Shown: positions 1-9,383, counted from the stretch's first letter. The stretch is DNA of 63,281 bases from Guptibacillus spartinae (GCF_028610625.1 NZ_JAQQWU010000018.1:1-63281); one strand, 5' to 3'. Made by a program: numbers and translations. Notes: generated by a model from the letters alone, not told the origin.

Positions 1-91
1 TTGTCTAGATTGGAACATTAAAATCACCGCCTAAATAGAATCTACCTATAGGATAACAAAACAAAATGGATAATTGAGGGAAATGAGATAA

Positions 92-124
92 AAAAACAGG
101 CTGTCGAGACTTTCTCGACAGCCT
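92..124 (-). terminator. hairpin with T-run on the minus strand
   Basis: A 12-bp stem (98-109 with 113-124) and a 3-base loop is followed on the minus strand by a run of Ts (92-96). No minus-strand gene that would use it ends here. It may form one double-hairpin unit with the next terminator and belong to a gene left of the window. Confidence 0.6.
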
Positions 125-125
125 G

Positions 126-154
126 AGAGCTGCCGATTGTCGGCAGCTCTTTTT
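126..154 (+). terminator. intrinsic terminator of a gene left of the window
   Basis: An 11-bp stem (126-136 with 140-150) with a 3-base loop runs straight into Ts. It reads on the plus strand, so it probably ends a plus-strand gene whose body lies before position 1. Confidence 0.75.
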
Positions 155-170
155 GGTGTGGTTTTTATGG

Positions 171-260
171 TTTGGCCAATAAATATGGAATTTGGCTAAT
201 AAAATCTTAATTTAGCCAATAAATTTCGATTTTGGCCAATAAAACTAAATTTTAGCCAAT
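171..260. repeat. five phased TTTRGCYAAT boxes, 20-bp period
   Basis: The 10-mer TTTRGCYAAT begins at 171, 191, 211, 231 and 251, exactly 20 bases apart, each followed by an A/T-rich spacer that mostly starts with AAA or AAT. The spacers are otherwise different, so it is the box and the phase that are kept. The array lies about 50-140 bases upstream of a TATACT (311-316) in front of the next gene. It could be a cooperative protein-binding array or an intergenic repeat of this lineage. Confidence 0.8.
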
Positions 261-347
261 ATCCCTCACCCCCCACTAGAAGATGAGCTTTTTTTCCATT
301 TAAAAATCGCTATACTAGAAGTAGATTAGCGGAAGGTGTGATGGATT

Positions 348-1148
348 GTGCTCACCGTTTCAGAATTCGAGAGTATGAAAGCGATAAAAGGGACTTTCCA
401 ACTAGGTAGCGTAAGAATGAACGTGTATATGTACCTTGTCGATGAACTTTTAATCGACTGCGGACCTAGTCGTCTTCGAAAAGAAATTATTAATTTCCTT
501 TCGAAGGAGAGCTATACCCAAATAATCTTAACGCATCACCACGAGGACCATACAGGCAATGCTCCCATTGTGCCATCCTCGATTCCAATTTATATTCACC
601 CAAAAGGCGTACCTCTTTGTCGTACAAGACCTCATCTCCCACTCTATCGTCGTGTTTTCTGGGGTTCACGGAAGCCATTTGAAACGAAAGGAATCGAACA
701 TCAAATAAAAACGAAGCACCATACATTCGATTTGCTTCATACGCCAGGCCATGCACCTGATCATCTTGCCCTTCTAGAGAAAGATCAGGGGTGGCTGTTT
801 ACAGGGGATCTTTACGTGATGAGTCATCCTAAAAGCATTTTCGCCTTTGAGTCCATACCAGACGTCATTCAATCGCTTCAAAAAGTGTTATTATATGATT
901 TTGACACTGTATTTTGTTCACATGCGGGAATTTTACATAATGGACGGAACCGTTTAGAAGAAAAGCTAGATTACCTCCTTTCTATTCAAGCGCAGGTCCT
1001 TCAAAAGTACAACGATGGGAAGCCTGTATCCGCCATTCAGAAGGAACTTTTCCCCGACCGACATGTGCTGAATTATTTTTCCTTATTTGAAAATTCCTCC
1101 AAGCATATCATCACGTCCATATTAAATAGAGGGGCCACACACCAATAA
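348..1148 (+). CDS. metallo-beta-lactamase-fold hydrolase
   Basis: A 266-residue cytoplasmic hydrolase of the glyoxalase II-like part of the metallo-beta-lactamase superfamily. The metal motif is seen as THHHEDHTGN (HxHxDH), followed by HTPGHAPDHLAL and the GD of LFTGDLY, which supply the remaining ligands of a two-metal site. No signal peptide or membrane segment is present. The GTG at 348 lies 11 bases after GGAAGG (331-336); an ATG at 375 is a possible alternative with a weaker ribosome site. It stands alone between the phased boxes and a bidirectional terminator. The fold is clear; the substrate (thioester, phosphoester or lactone) cannot be read from the sequence. Confidence 0.85.
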   Translation: MLTVSEFESMKAIKGTFQLGSVRMNVYMYLVDELLIDCGPSRLRKEIINFLSKESYTQIILTHHHEDHTGNAPIVPSSIPIYIHPKGVPLCRTRPHLPLYRRVFWGSRKPFETKGIEHQIKTKHHTFDLLHTPGHAPDHLALLEKDQGWLFTGDLYVMSHPKSIFAFESIPDVIQSLQKVLLYDFDTVFCSHAGILHNGRNRLEEKLDYLLSIQAQVLQKYNDGKPVSAIQKELFPDRHVLNYFSLFENSSKHIITSILNRGATHQ

Positions 1149-1162
1149 ATCGCCATTCTTAC

Positions 1163-1211
1163 AAAAAGGCTCACGCTTCCCCCTAACGCTGGGAGAGCCG
1201 TGAGCCTTTTT
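1163..1211. terminator. bidirectional terminator
   Basis: A 13-bp stem, AAAAAGGCTCACG (1163-1175) with its complement at 1199-1211, flanks a 23-base loop. It has A-runs and T-runs on both sides and serves two convergent genes. The minus-strand stop codon lies inside the loop. Confidence 0.8.
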
Positions 1212-2277
1212 CTACATTTTGGTCGTACCAGAAGATTTGGTTTCTTCCCTGCTTCTTTGCTAAATACAATCGCTCATCTGCAAGTCTCATACTCGACATC
1301 ATGCTGTCTTCGAGAGGAAAGAGCGCGGTTCCAAAACTCATCGTTACGCCAAACCGTTCCCCTTCTACCGTAAAAGTTGTGTTTCTAATGGCAACTTGAA
1401 TGTTTATTAAACACGTTCTCGCTTCTTCTATGTTCGTTGAATCAAGTAAAATCGCAAGCTCTTCGCCCCCATAACGGTAGGCGCGTCCCTTTGTTCCAAT
1501 TTGCTTCTTCAATACATCCCCAATCTTACGAAGCACCTGGTCTCCAACCAGATGGCCAAATTGATCATTAACGGATTTAAAATAGTCAAGATCCGCTAGA
1601 ACGAGGAGAATTGGTTTTTCTTGATCAGCACAGTAACGCAAATCTTCTTGAAAAGAGCGATGATTGAACAAATCCGTTAAAAAATCCTTTCGGGCAATGT
1701 CTTCTAATTGCGAGTTTTTTGAACGCATCGTACGCTCTCTTGTAACGATTATTCCCCCTAATACCCCAATAAAAATTAAGAACATCCAGTTAAAAAGATA
1801 GGGGATGAGATTTTCACCGGTGAACGAGTAGTCACTAAATAGGAGAATGCCGGTATACCCTCCGCCTAGAAAAAGCGCTGCAATCATACCACCGCTAAAC
1901 TTCCAATAAACCGCAACATGTAAAATAATTAAATAGGCGATTGGAAACAATGGACTCTCACCGCCACCTGTTAGCACAATTAGCCACAGGAAAGCAACAT
2001 AGTCAAAACCAACGCTTACTTTCGTCATATATTGGTATCTTTTCGAATTCAAAGGAGACCGATGTAGCGCCATTTCAGCGGCCGTCATATAGACTACGCC
2101 AAATAAAAGTAAAAAGAAAAAGGAGATACTAGTCCCCTGCATGATGATATAGTAATAACCGCCTGCAATGATCAAAAATACCCATCGAAAAAGGGATAAA
2201 ATCTTTTCAATCGTATGATCATTTTCTTTTGAAACGTTCACTTTGCTTTTCACCCTTTTCATGATGAACTTACGCAA
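1183..2277 (-). CDS. membrane-bound GGDEF diguanylate cyclase
   Basis: This protein should make cyclic di-GMP from two GTP. Residues about 30-180 are hydrophobic and hold roughly six membrane segments, forming a membrane sensor domain I do not recognise. A GGDEF domain follows (about 195-355) with the start motif DFLTDLFNHRSF and the active-site loop GGEEL at 270-274. The RxxD inhibitory site usually found five residues before the loop is absent (RAYRYGGEEL), so product inhibition through it is not expected. Start choice is uncertain: a TTG at 2277 behind AGGTAGTGG, an ATG at 2262, or a GTG at 2244 behind AAAGGGTG. Two HD-GYP proteins in this window could degrade its product. Confidence 0.88.
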   Translation of the reverse strand: MRKFIMKRVKSKVNVSKENDHTIEKILSLFRWVFLIIAGGYYYIIMQGTSISFFFLLLFGVVYMTAAEMALHRSPLNSKRYQYMTKVSVGFDYVAFLWLIVLTGGGESPLFPIAYLIILHVAVYWKFSGGMIAALFLGGGYTGILLFSDYSFTGENLIPYLFNWMFLIFIGVLGGIIVTRERTMRSKNSQLEDIARKDFLTDLFNHRSFQEDLRYCADQEKPILLVLADLDYFKSVNDQFGHLVGDQVLRKIGDVLKKQIGTKGRAYRYGGEELAILLDSTNIEEARTCLINIQVAIRNTTFTVEGERFGVTMSFGTALFPLEDSMMSSMRLADERLYLAKKQGRNQIFWYDQNVEKGSRLSQR

Positions 2278-2302
2278 CTATGAAAATTTTTCCACTACCT
2301 TT

Positions 2303-2308
2303 ATTATA
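2303..2308 (-). promoter_or_regulatory. candidate -10 box for the GGDEF gene
   Basis: TATAAT reads on the minus strand 26 bases before the TTG start. No convincing -35 hexamer is seen at 16-18 bases, so the call rests on the -10 alone. Confidence 0.35.
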
Positions 2309-2365
2309 ACGTAATTCCATACCAACAATCATATGTTTTCAAAACTTTCGGAAATCTGATCATAT

Positions 2366-2395
2366 AAAAAAAGAAGGCTTCACGTAGAAGCCTTC
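2366..2395 (-). terminator. terminator of the msrAB / flavoprotein operon
   Basis: A 9-bp stem (2373-2381 with 2387-2395) and a minus-strand T-run. The 5' arm overlaps the last codons of the flavoprotein gene. Confidence 0.8.
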
Positions 2396-3375
2396 TCGTT
2401 CAAGTATCGCTGCAATTCTTCGGCTACTGAGAGCCCTGAAAGCACGGCACTTTCGACACGCGTTTTTCCTGCTGGGTCATTTTTTTGTAAGAAAGCATCA
2501 CCTGCAACATAGATGGCTTCATTCGTAGAAACTTGCAGAAACGGATGATGATGCACGTGTTTCGCCTGAGCGTACCGCCATCTTTTTAACTGACGAGAAA
2601 TAATGGCTTCATGAGGAAGAAGATGCCCCAATTTACCTAACATAAGCTCCAGGACGCTCTCATCATCTTGGTGATCGTAAGCTTTCGAAAAAGCAGGAGT
2701 GGCATAAATCGATATGATTTTTTCGTCAGAAATTCCTTTTACCTGATTATCCACGATTCGCTCAATTCCATCAGGAAGATGTGAGTCTTTGTGCCCTTCG
2801 AGGGAAAGTCCTGCTGTCTCACCACTCATCGTAAGGAGCCCAACGAGCGCAGGATCAAAAGTTATTTCTTTCAGTGTTTTCGACGCCTCTTCTGAAAGAA
2901 GGACCTCACTGTTTTCAAGTAGCTCAAGCGTTTGGGGCGCTGGTGGGGTAAAAAGGATCGCGCTGGATTTTACTTGCTCTCCTTTTTCAGAGAAGACCAC
3001 GTACTTTTCCTCATTCCGCTCGATGCGCTCAACTTTACTAACGAGCTGAAGCGGGACTTCATTTGCCAGGTTCTTTACTAACTGATTCATTCCATTCACT
3101 GCTTTGTATCTCGGATGTTTCTCTCCAAACCACTTTGATACCCACCCGTTTGTTCTCCACTCATCTACCAGCTCTTGAAACGAATCAGTTCGAACAGTAA
3201 AAAACTGGGCACCGTGATCAGCACGGCCGCCCCCTATCCTTCTGGTAGCGAGACGGCCCCCTACACTTTTACTTTTATCCAGCACCAGGACCCTAAATCC
3301 AGTATTCATTAGTTTTCTTGCCGCTAGAATGCCCGTAACTCCGCCACCTACAACTGCAACGTCAATTTCCCTCAT
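2380..3375 (-). CDS. renalase-like FAD/NAD(P)-dependent oxidoreductase
   Basis: A 331-residue flavoprotein. The dinucleotide-binding fold is at the N-terminus ([17 protein letters not shown], residues 6-22), followed by a GGRLATRR segment and DHGAQFF, both typical of the bacterial renalase / amine-oxidase-like group (COG3380 type). A second FAD-contact motif, IYVAGDAF, lies near the C-terminus. It is cytoplasmic. Its ATG overlaps the stop of the upstream methionine sulfoxide reductase gene by four bases (ATGA), so the two are translationally coupled and probably act under the same oxidative condition. Renalases repair off-pathway dihydro-isomers of NAD(P)H; that role is inferred from the family and not shown here. 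Confidence 0.82.
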   Translation of the reverse strand: MREIDVAVVGGGVTGILAARKLMNTGFRVLVLDKSKSVGGRLATRRIGGGRADHGAQFFTVRTDSFQELVDEWRTNGWVSKWFGEKHPRYKAVNGMNQLVKNLANEVPLQLVSKVERIERNEEKYVVFSEKGEQVKSSAILFTPPAPQTLELLENSEVLLSEEASKTLKEITFDPALVGLLTMSGETAGLSLEGHKDSHLPDGIERIVDNQVKGISDEKIISIYATPAFSKAYDHQDDESVLELMLGKLGHLLPHEAIISRQLKRWRYAQAKHVHHHPFLQVSTNEAIYVAGDAFLQKNDPAGKTRVESAVLSGLSVAEELQRYLNEKAST

Positions 3376-4331
3376 TCTTCAAATAGTACTCGGTATTCGC
3401 CGTATCCTTCTTCTTCAAGACTTTCTTTCGGAACAAACTTCATCGCCGCAGAATTGATGCAGTAGCGAAGACCATTTTCACCTGGACCATCGTTAAAGAC
3501 GTGACCAAGATGAGAATCTGCTTCCTTGCTGCGCACTTCGGTTCGGATCATAAAATGACTAAAATCCTTCTTTTCCTTTACGAAATGATTGTTAATCGGC
3601 TGTGTGAAGCTTGGCCAGCCGCATCCTGCATCGTATTGATCGGTTGAGCTAAACAGCGGTTCACCCGATACGATATCCACATAAATACCTGGCTTAGCGT
3701 TATCGTAATACTCATTCTGGAACGGACGCTCTGTGCCGTTTTTTTGTGTGACTTCATATTGAATGTCCGTAAGGCGGCTACGTAGCTCGTCATCGTTCTT
3801 TTCATAAGCCCAGTTTTTTTCTATAAAATCCGCTCGACCTGATCCTTTTTTGTAGCGATTGTAGTGAGCCGGATTTTTTTTGTGATAATCCTGATGATAA
3901 TCTTCAGCCGGATAAAACGGCTTAGCTGGAAGGATTTTTGTTACGATCGGTTTTGAAAAACGACCGCTTGCTTCCAGATCTTTGCGTGACTGCTCAGCAA
4001 GCTTTTGCTGCTCTTCATTATGGTAATAAATCGCCGTCATGTACGTGCTACCACGATCAAAGAACTGTCCTCCATCATCTGTCGGATCAATTTGACGCCA
4101 AAATAGATCGAGCAATTTACTATATGGGAAAACGTCGGGATCAAACGTAATTTGAACGGCCTCAACATGACCTGTTGTTTTAGAAATCACTTCTTCGTAT
4201 GTTGGATAAGGCTTTTCTCCACCTGTATAACCAGATACGATGCTTTGAATGCCGGGCATTTCTTCAAATGGTTCCACCATACACCAGAAACAACCTCCAG
4301 CAAATGTTGCGAGCTCATAATTCGTACTCAT
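3372..4331 (-). CDS. msrAB: bifunctional methionine sulfoxide reductase MsrA-MsrB
   Basis: A 319-residue fusion that repairs both stereoisomers of oxidised methionine in the cytoplasm. The MsrA part comes first, with the catalytic motif GGCFWCM (nucleophile Cys14) and the DPTDDGGQF segment. The MsrB part begins near residue 180 and carries GCGWPSF (Cys237, likely resolving) and [11 protein letters not shown] (catalytic Cys291). The usual paired CxxC zinc motifs of MsrB are not seen. The ATG is preceded by TTGGAGTGATAGAG, a good ribosome site. It is the first gene of a two-gene unit with the flavoprotein downstream. Confidence 0.95.
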   Translation of the reverse strand: MSTNYELATFAGGCFWCMVEPFEEMPGIQSIVSGYTGGEKPYPTYEEVISKTTGHVEAVQITFDPDVFPYSKLLDLFWRQIDPTDDGGQFFDRGSTYMTAIYYHNEEQQKLAEQSRKDLEASGRFSKPIVTKILPAKPFYPAEDYHQDYHKKNPAHYNRYKKGSGRADFIEKNWAYEKNDDELRSRLTDIQYEVTQKNGTERPFQNEYYDNAKPGIYVDIVSGEPLFSSTDQYDAGCGWPSFTQPINNHFVKEKKDFSHFMIRTEVRSKEADSHLGHVFNDGPGENGLRYCINSAAMKFVPKESLEEEGYGEYRVLFEE

Positions 4332-4482
4332 TCTCTATCACTCCAATATAGAAGATTTATCTCACCTAAAAGTGAGGGTGATTTTCTCTCAATAGCTATA
4401 GAATTTTCATTATGTATAACATATCCGAAATGGACGGTTTATTGCCAGAAACTTGCTTTATGCGTATGCAATCAGGGAATAA

Positions 4483-4512
4483 TTTACTAAAATTACTGAA
4501 ATCTGCTACAAT
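4483..4512 (+). promoter_or_regulatory. sigma-A promoter of the M29 aminopeptidase
   Basis: TTTACT (4483-4488), 18-base spacer, TACAAT (4507-4512) with an upstream TGC giving an extended -10. A ribosome site AAGGAG (4538-4543) follows. Confidence 0.65.
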
Positions 4513-4553
4513 TTAGATGTAAAACTACGTGATAAAAAAGGAGACCTTCGACT

Positions 4554-5786
4554 ATGGCTACGTTTCAAGAGAATTTACAGAAATACGCAGATCTAGCGGT
4601 AAAAGTTGGGGTAAATATTCAAAAAGGACAAACGCTTGTCGTCAACGCTCCTCTTACATCAGCTGAATTTGTGCGAAACATTGCTGAAAGCGCTTATGAA
4701 GCTGGAGCAAAAAATGTGCATGTGGAATGGAATGACGAAAGTCTGACTCGTATTAAGTATGACAAAGCACCTGACGAAGCATTCAAAGAATTTCCTACGT
4801 GGAAAGCAAAGGGATTCGAAGAAATGGCAGAAAACGGAGCGGCATTTCTCTCCATTACCTCTTCAAACCCGGACCTTCTAAAAGGGGTCGATCCTGAACG
4901 TATTTCCAATGCGAGCAAAACAGCCGGAAAGGCAATGGAAGGCTATCGAAACTATATTATGTCTGATCACAACAGCTGGTCCGTTGTCGCCGTTCCTTCA
5001 AAAGGTTGGGCTGAAAAGGTTTTTCCTGATTCACCTGAAGACGAACAGGAAGCAAAACTATGGGATGCCATTTTTGAAGCGACGCGCGTTTCAACTGGCG
5101 ATCCGGTTCAAGCATGGAAAGAACATAGTGCCAACCTCGAACAAAAAGTAGATTACCTCAATACGAAGCACTACAGCAAGCTTCACTATCGTGCTCCAGG
5201 AACGGACCTTACGATTGAACTACCACAAGCTCATCAGTGGGTAGGCGGCATTAGCGAAAATGTGAAAGGAAATCATTTCGTTGCGAATATGCCTACAGAA
5301 GAAGTCTTCACCATTCCACATAAAAAAGGCGTAAATGGCGTTGTGTCTTCAACAAAGCCGCTCAGCTATGGCGGAACAGTCATTGAAGACTTCACCCTTA
5401 CATTTGAAGAAGGTCGGATCATTAAAGCTGAAGCAAAGCATGGCAACGAGACACTTCAACACCTCATTGAAACAGATGAAGGCGCTCATTATCTTGGTGA
5501 AGTAGCACTCGTTCCTCATGATTCCCCTATATCGAATGCAGGTATCATTTTCTTTAATACGCTTTTCGATGAAAATGCATCGAATCACCTGGCAATCGGA
5601 AATGCCTATTCTTTCTGCCTTGAAGGCGGTAATACCATGTCGAAGGAAGAGCTTGAAGCGGCTGGAGCCAACGAAAGCGTAACGCACGTTGACTTTATGA
5701 TCGGTTCTGCAGAAATGGATATTGATGGAATTAAAGAAGATGGAACAAGTGAACCGGTGTTCCGTAAAGGAAACTGGGCCATTTAG
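4554..5786 (+). CDS. ampS: M29-family aminopeptidase
   Basis: A 410-residue cytoplasmic aminopeptidase of the AmpS/AmpT/PepS family, which removes N-terminal residues from peptides with a two-metal centre. Segments that match the family include TEEVFTIPHKKGVNG, GEVALVPHDSPIS, NHLAIGNAYSF and THVDFMIGSAEMDIDG, which carry the Glu, His, Tyr and Asp positions known as metal ligands and catalytic residues. The length is normal (about 410). It is a single-gene unit with its own promoter and terminator. Confidence 0.92.
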   Translation: MATFQENLQKYADLAVKVGVNIQKGQTLVVNAPLTSAEFVRNIAESAYEAGAKNVHVEWNDESLTRIKYDKAPDEAFKEFPTWKAKGFEEMAENGAAFLSITSSNPDLLKGVDPERISNASKTAGKAMEGYRNYIMSDHNSWSVVAVPSKGWAEKVFPDSPEDEQEAKLWDAIFEATRVSTGDPVQAWKEHSANLEQKVDYLNTKHYSKLHYRAPGTDLTIELPQAHQWVGGISENVKGNHFVANMPTEEVFTIPHKKGVNGVVSSTKPLSYGGTVIEDFTLTFEEGRIIKAEAKHGNETLQHLIETDEGAHYLGEVALVPHDSPISNAGIIFFNTLFDENASNHLAIGNAYSFCLEGGNTMSKEELEAAGANESVTHVDFMIGSAEMDIDGIKEDGTSEPVFRKGNWAI

Positions 5787-5793
5787 TTTTTTA

Positions 5794-5821
5794 AGCAGAG
5801 CGAAAACGCTCTGCTTTTTTT
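5794..5821 (+). terminator. intrinsic terminator
   Basis: AGCAGAGCG (5794-5802), AAAA loop, CGCTCTGCT (5807-5815), then a T-run. Directly follows the aminopeptidase. Confidence 0.9.
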
Positions 5822-5916
5822 ATTCCCAAACAGTTTCACTGGGATTTCTGTGCCATCTCCTTTATACTTGAGTAAAATGATGGGTTTTAACGGGTATTGA
5901 TCAAGGAGGTTATAAA

Positions 5917-6861
5917 ATGAGTGCTAAAGTATATATCATTCATGAAAACGAAGAATGGACAAAGCCGCTTAAGCAAGAGTTAGAGGCACTTCATGTCCCA
6001 TACGAAGATTGGTTTCTTAGTGAAGGAAGTTTGGATTTAAGTGATGTACCACCAGACGGTATTTTCTATAATCGCATGAGTGCTTCTTCACATACGCGTG
6101 ATCACCGATTTGCCCCTGAATATACAGCAGCTGTACTCGCGTGGCTTGAGAGTCACGGCCGAAGAGTGTTAAATGATAGCCGCGCTCTCGCTCTAGAAAT
6201 AAGCAAAGTAGCGCAATACGCGGCCCTTCGAAAACATGGTATCGTCACACCGAAAACCATCGCTGCGGTCGGGAAGGATCATCTTGCTAAAGCAGCAGAT
6301 GCGTTTTCTGACTCTTTTATAACGAAGCATAACCGAGCCGGCAAAGGGCTGGGCGTTCAGCTATTTAACAATCCTGAGACGCTGAAAGCATATGTGAAGA
6401 GCGATGCTTTTGAAGATTCAATAGATGGGATTACCTTGCTTCAACAGTACATTTCAGCACCTGATGCTTCCATCACGCGATGTGAATTCGTCGGAGGTAA
6501 GTTTCTTTATGCCGTTCGCGTTGATACGTCAGAAGGGTTTGAGCTATGTCCAGCGGATGCGTGCCAGGTTGGCGATTCCTTTTGCCCAACGACCGAAGAA
6601 CCGAAGCCTAAATTCGAAGTAATCGAGAATTTTAATCATCCTGTGCTCGCTCATTACGAAGCTTTCTTAAAAGCGAACGGCATTGCCTTTGCAGGGATTG
6701 AATGCATTCAAAATGAGCGTGGCGAGCTTTTTACTTATGATGTCAACACGAATACAAACTACAATGCGGAGGCCGAGAATAAAGCAGGTGTTTCAGGTAT
6801 GAAAGCAATCGCTAAAACACTCGCTCACGAACTTTCTCACCTCCACTCCTTTCAAAAATAA
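5917..6861 (+). CDS. RimK-like ATP-grasp ligase
   Basis: A 314-residue soluble protein of the RimK / alpha-L-glutamate ligase-like ATP-grasp group. Supporting segments are IFYNRMSAS, the ATP-binding stretch SFITKHNRAGKGLGVQLF, ITLLQQYI, and the C-terminal metal and phosphate region TYDVNTNTNYN. ATP-grasp enzymes of this kind join a carboxylate to an amine through an acyl phosphate, often adding an amino acid to a small molecule or a protein tail. Neither substrate is indicated by neighbours, because the gene stands alone. The start is set by a strong AAGGAGGT (5903-5910). Confidence 0.8.
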   Translation: MSAKVYIIHENEEWTKPLKQELEALHVPYEDWFLSEGSLDLSDVPPDGIFYNRMSASSHTRDHRFAPEYTAAVLAWLESHGRRVLNDSRALALEISKVAQYAALRKHGIVTPKTIAAVGKDHLAKAADAFSDSFITKHNRAGKGLGVQLFNNPETLKAYVKSDAFEDSIDGITLLQQYISAPDASITRCEFVGGKFLYAVRVDTSEGFELCPADACQVGDSFCPTTEEPKPKFEVIENFNHPVLAHYEAFLKANGIAFAGIECIQNERGELFTYDVNTNTNYNAEAENKAGVSGMKAIAKTLAHELSHLHSFQK

Positions 6862-6887
6862 AGAGCGCCGAGTGCGCTCTTTATTTT
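6855..6887. terminator. bidirectional terminator spanning two stop codons
   Basis: A 14-bp perfect stem (6855-6868 with 6874-6887) around a 5-base loop. The TAA of the plus-strand gene (6859-6861) is in one arm and the TAA of the convergent minus-strand gene (6881-6883) is in the other. Confidence 0.9.
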
Positions 6888-8023
6888 GTCCTATCATCTT
6901 CGTACTTTTCTTTGATTTGAAGAAAACCATCTAGATTTTCTAAAAAAACGTCAACGAGAGTAGGATCGAATTGCTTACCTCGCTCCATTTTAAAATGAGT
7001 AAGAATCCGCTTCATCTCCCACGCTTTTTTATAAGGACGGTCCGTCGCTAGCGCATCAAAAACATCAGCAACGGCAACAATCCGCCCATAGATGTGAATG
7101 TTTTTGCCACTAAGTCCTTCTGGATAGCCCTTCCCATTCCAATGTTCATGGTGCTCTTTTGCGATAATCGCTGCCGCTTTTAGAATACTTCGTTTAGAAT
7201 TCTCAAGAAGGTGGTAGCCGATATTCGCATGTTCCTGCACCGCAAGAAATTCCTCTTCCGATAGTTTACCAGGCTTATTTAAAATCGCATCCGGAATAGC
7301 TACTTTTCCAATATCATGCATAGGTGAAGCAACTTTAATGAGGTCTGCTTCCTCTTCGCTAAACCCAGATTTAATAGCAAGAAGCTTGGCATACTCCGCT
7401 ACGCGTTTGACATGGGCTCCCGTTTCTTTTGAACGAACTTCCCCGATCTCCCCCATTTTAAAAATAATTTCTTTCTGTGCTTCTTCCATCTCCGTGTTCA
7501 TAAGTACCGCTTCAAGCGCCTGAGCAGTATACGAGGCGGCAAGACTTAAATTTCTTACGTCCTGCGGCGTAAATAGGCCTTCCCTTGTTAATTTATTGAT
7601 GACTTGATAAACGCCAAGTGTCTGATTCTGCTTATTTTTGAGTGGAATCACCATAACAGACTTGGTACGATAACCCGTCGTATGATCAACGTCTGCATGG
7701 AACCTTTGGTCTTGATAGGCGTCCTCAATAACGAGAGGTTCTGATGTCTGATACACGTAACCTGCTAAACCGCTCTCGGCAGGTACACGGACCTCCTTCA
7801 TCCCATGAGCCCCATGAGCCACTTTCGCCCATAGTTCATCCATTTGCTCATCATAAAGCCAGAGAGTACAGCGATCGGCAACCGTCATATCCCGCCCCAT
7901 ATCTGCCATAAGCAACAAGAGACGATCGAGATTGTTCTCAATCGTAATACGCCCTGCATAATCAAAGATGATTTTAAGAAGCTCCTCTGATTCTAATTCC
8001 TTTTTCCAGTGGCCATTTGACAT
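6881..8023 (-). CDS. GAF-HD-GYP cyclic di-GMP phosphodiesterase candidate
   Basis: A 380-residue soluble protein. Residues about 30-175 form a GAF sensor domain (with GLAGYVYQTSEPLVIEDAY), and about 190-370 an HD-GYP domain. The metal motif HDIGK is at 236-240, the second histidine pair and the GYP motif in HHEHWNGKGYPEG at 291-303, and DVFDAL at 320-325. All hallmark residues are present, so it is probably an active phosphodiesterase degrading cyclic di-GMP, with the GAF domain sensing a small ligand or redox state. The ATG is 12 bases after AAAGGAGG, a slightly long gap. No membrane segment. Confidence 0.88.
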   Translation of the reverse strand: MSNGHWKKELESEELLKIIFDYAGRITIENNLDRLLLLMADMGRDMTVADRCTLWLYDEQMDELWAKVAHGAHGMKEVRVPAESGLAGYVYQTSEPLVIEDAYQDQRFHADVDHTTGYRTKSVMVIPLKNKQNQTLGVYQVINKLTREGLFTPQDVRNLSLAASYTAQALEAVLMNTEMEEAQKEIIFKMGEIGEVRSKETGAHVKRVAEYAKLLAIKSGFSEEEADLIKVASPMHDIGKVAIPDAILNKPGKLSEEEFLAVQEHANIGYHLLENSKRSILKAAAIIAKEHHEHWNGKGYPEGLSGKNIHIYGRIVAVADVFDALATDRPYKKAWEMKRILTHFKMERGKQFDPTLVDVFLENLDGFLQIKEKYEDDRTK

Positions 8024-8273
8024 CCAGCATTTCGGCCTCCTTTACTAACGTCATTGAAAAAATAGTTAAAGTGATCCATCTCCCAAATGGCAAAAAAATA
8101 GCGTACTAACCCTTCGAATACTTCTATCATACACGCATATGACACAAAGTGGAAGATTAAGGAAGGGCAAGTGCAACCTCATCAAAACGTCCCTCCTCTT
8201 TCTTAAAAACAGCCTTCTTTCCTACACCAAGCAACATACGTATATAAAAACGAGGTGTTAGGGGGAAGACCGT

Positions 8274-9365
8274 ATGAAATTTTCTTTTTCCTTGTTTCCA
8301 TTTATCAAGCATCAGGATACACCACTTATAAAAGAGTTGAAGAACGCCACATCATCCCAAGCTCCTGACTTAACACCAGAAGATGTAAAGATATCCAATC
8401 AGATTCGTGAACGAACGGAACGTGCAAACCAAAACAATGTTACACGGACAAAGGCCTATCTCGATTTCTACTTAAAACATCCAGAAATTCACTGGGCCTT
8501 CCTTGCCCACCTAGTTTCACGGAATGCTGGTTGGACAATGACGGACTTAAAAGGGGAATATCTTTCTCGCCTTTTATCTCAAGAGGATCAGCAGTCCTTT
8601 TTCTCCTTCCTTGAACGAGGAAACTGGCTCATTTTTCAGGATGCCTTTCCTCAACTATTAATCTACGAAGAAAGCCTTAAGAAGAGAAAACCTCTTTTTC
8701 ATCTTCTTTCATTCTTTCACGTTTCTTCTTTTATGAACGTTTTTTGGAGCCGGTTCTGGAGTGACAACGATTCAGTTACCCTTTCAGTTGCACTCATTAT
8801 TAACGAGCAGCACTACATCGATTCACGTGTCATAAACAAGAAGCATTTTAAGAAAACCGTTTTTTTCACGCTTCCTTTTCAGCTTCAAGAAGTTTTGAAT
8901 ATGAACGTGCTCCTCTTCCCTATGATACGAAACAATTCAATACAACTCATAGGAGAACCAGCCCACCACTTTCTTTATGTGAAAGAACGGATTGAACTAG
9001 GAAAACGACTTTATCAACTCGTCTTCTCTAAACAATCTGTTTTAAAAGAGATCTTGAAATGGGCAGAAACCTCCCCTCATACTGGGTCTAGAAAAGATTT
9101 TTGGCCAGATCTATTTCATTCTATAAGAGAAGGTAGTATAGATGAAAAACGCGTCCTTCAAAAATGCACGGTTGAAAAAGGACCGCGCATTTATAGTCCT
9201 TCTTTGTCTGTTTGGAAAAATGTTCAGCAGGAAACACCAGATCGTAAAGATTGGTTCATAAACACTTCAGTCCTTTCGTTATTTTCATTACCAGAACCGG
9301 ACTTTTCAGGTAATGTCCAAAAGATTTACTGCCGATCCCTTCACTTACTAGAAAGTCTTGTGTGA
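8274..9365 (+). CDS. DUF2515 family protein (YppC-like)
   Basis: A 363-residue protein without signal peptide or clear membrane helices. The central region, with NVTRTKAYLDFY, HPEIHWAFLAHLVSRNAG and WTMTDLKGEYLSRLL, matches what I remember of the DUF2515 family, whose Bacillus subtilis member is YppC and whose function is unknown. A ribosome site TTAGGGGGAAG precedes the ATG. It stands alone after a 250-base spacer in which I see no other gene. No function can be assigned. Confidence 0.7.
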   Translation: MKFSFSLFPFIKHQDTPLIKELKNATSSQAPDLTPEDVKISNQIRERTERANQNNVTRTKAYLDFYLKHPEIHWAFLAHLVSRNAGWTMTDLKGEYLSRLLSQEDQQSFFSFLERGNWLIFQDAFPQLLIYEESLKKRKPLFHLLSFFHVSSFMNVFWSRFWSDNDSVTLSVALIINEQHYIDSRVINKKHFKKTVFFTLPFQLQEVLNMNVLLFPMIRNNSIQLIGEPAHHFLYVKERIELGKRLYQLVFSKQSVLKEILKWAETSPHTGSRKDFWPDLFHSIREGSIDEKRVLQKCTVEKGPRIYSPSLSVWKNVQQETPDRKDWFINTSVLSLFSLPEPDFSGNVQKIYCRSLHLLESLV

Positions 9366-9383
9366 ACATTGTTACTTCCAAAA

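Noticed and set aside
171-260. CRISPR-like reading of the 20-bp-period boxes
   Set aside because: The 10-base boxes and 10-base spacers are far too short for CRISPR and no cas gene is present.
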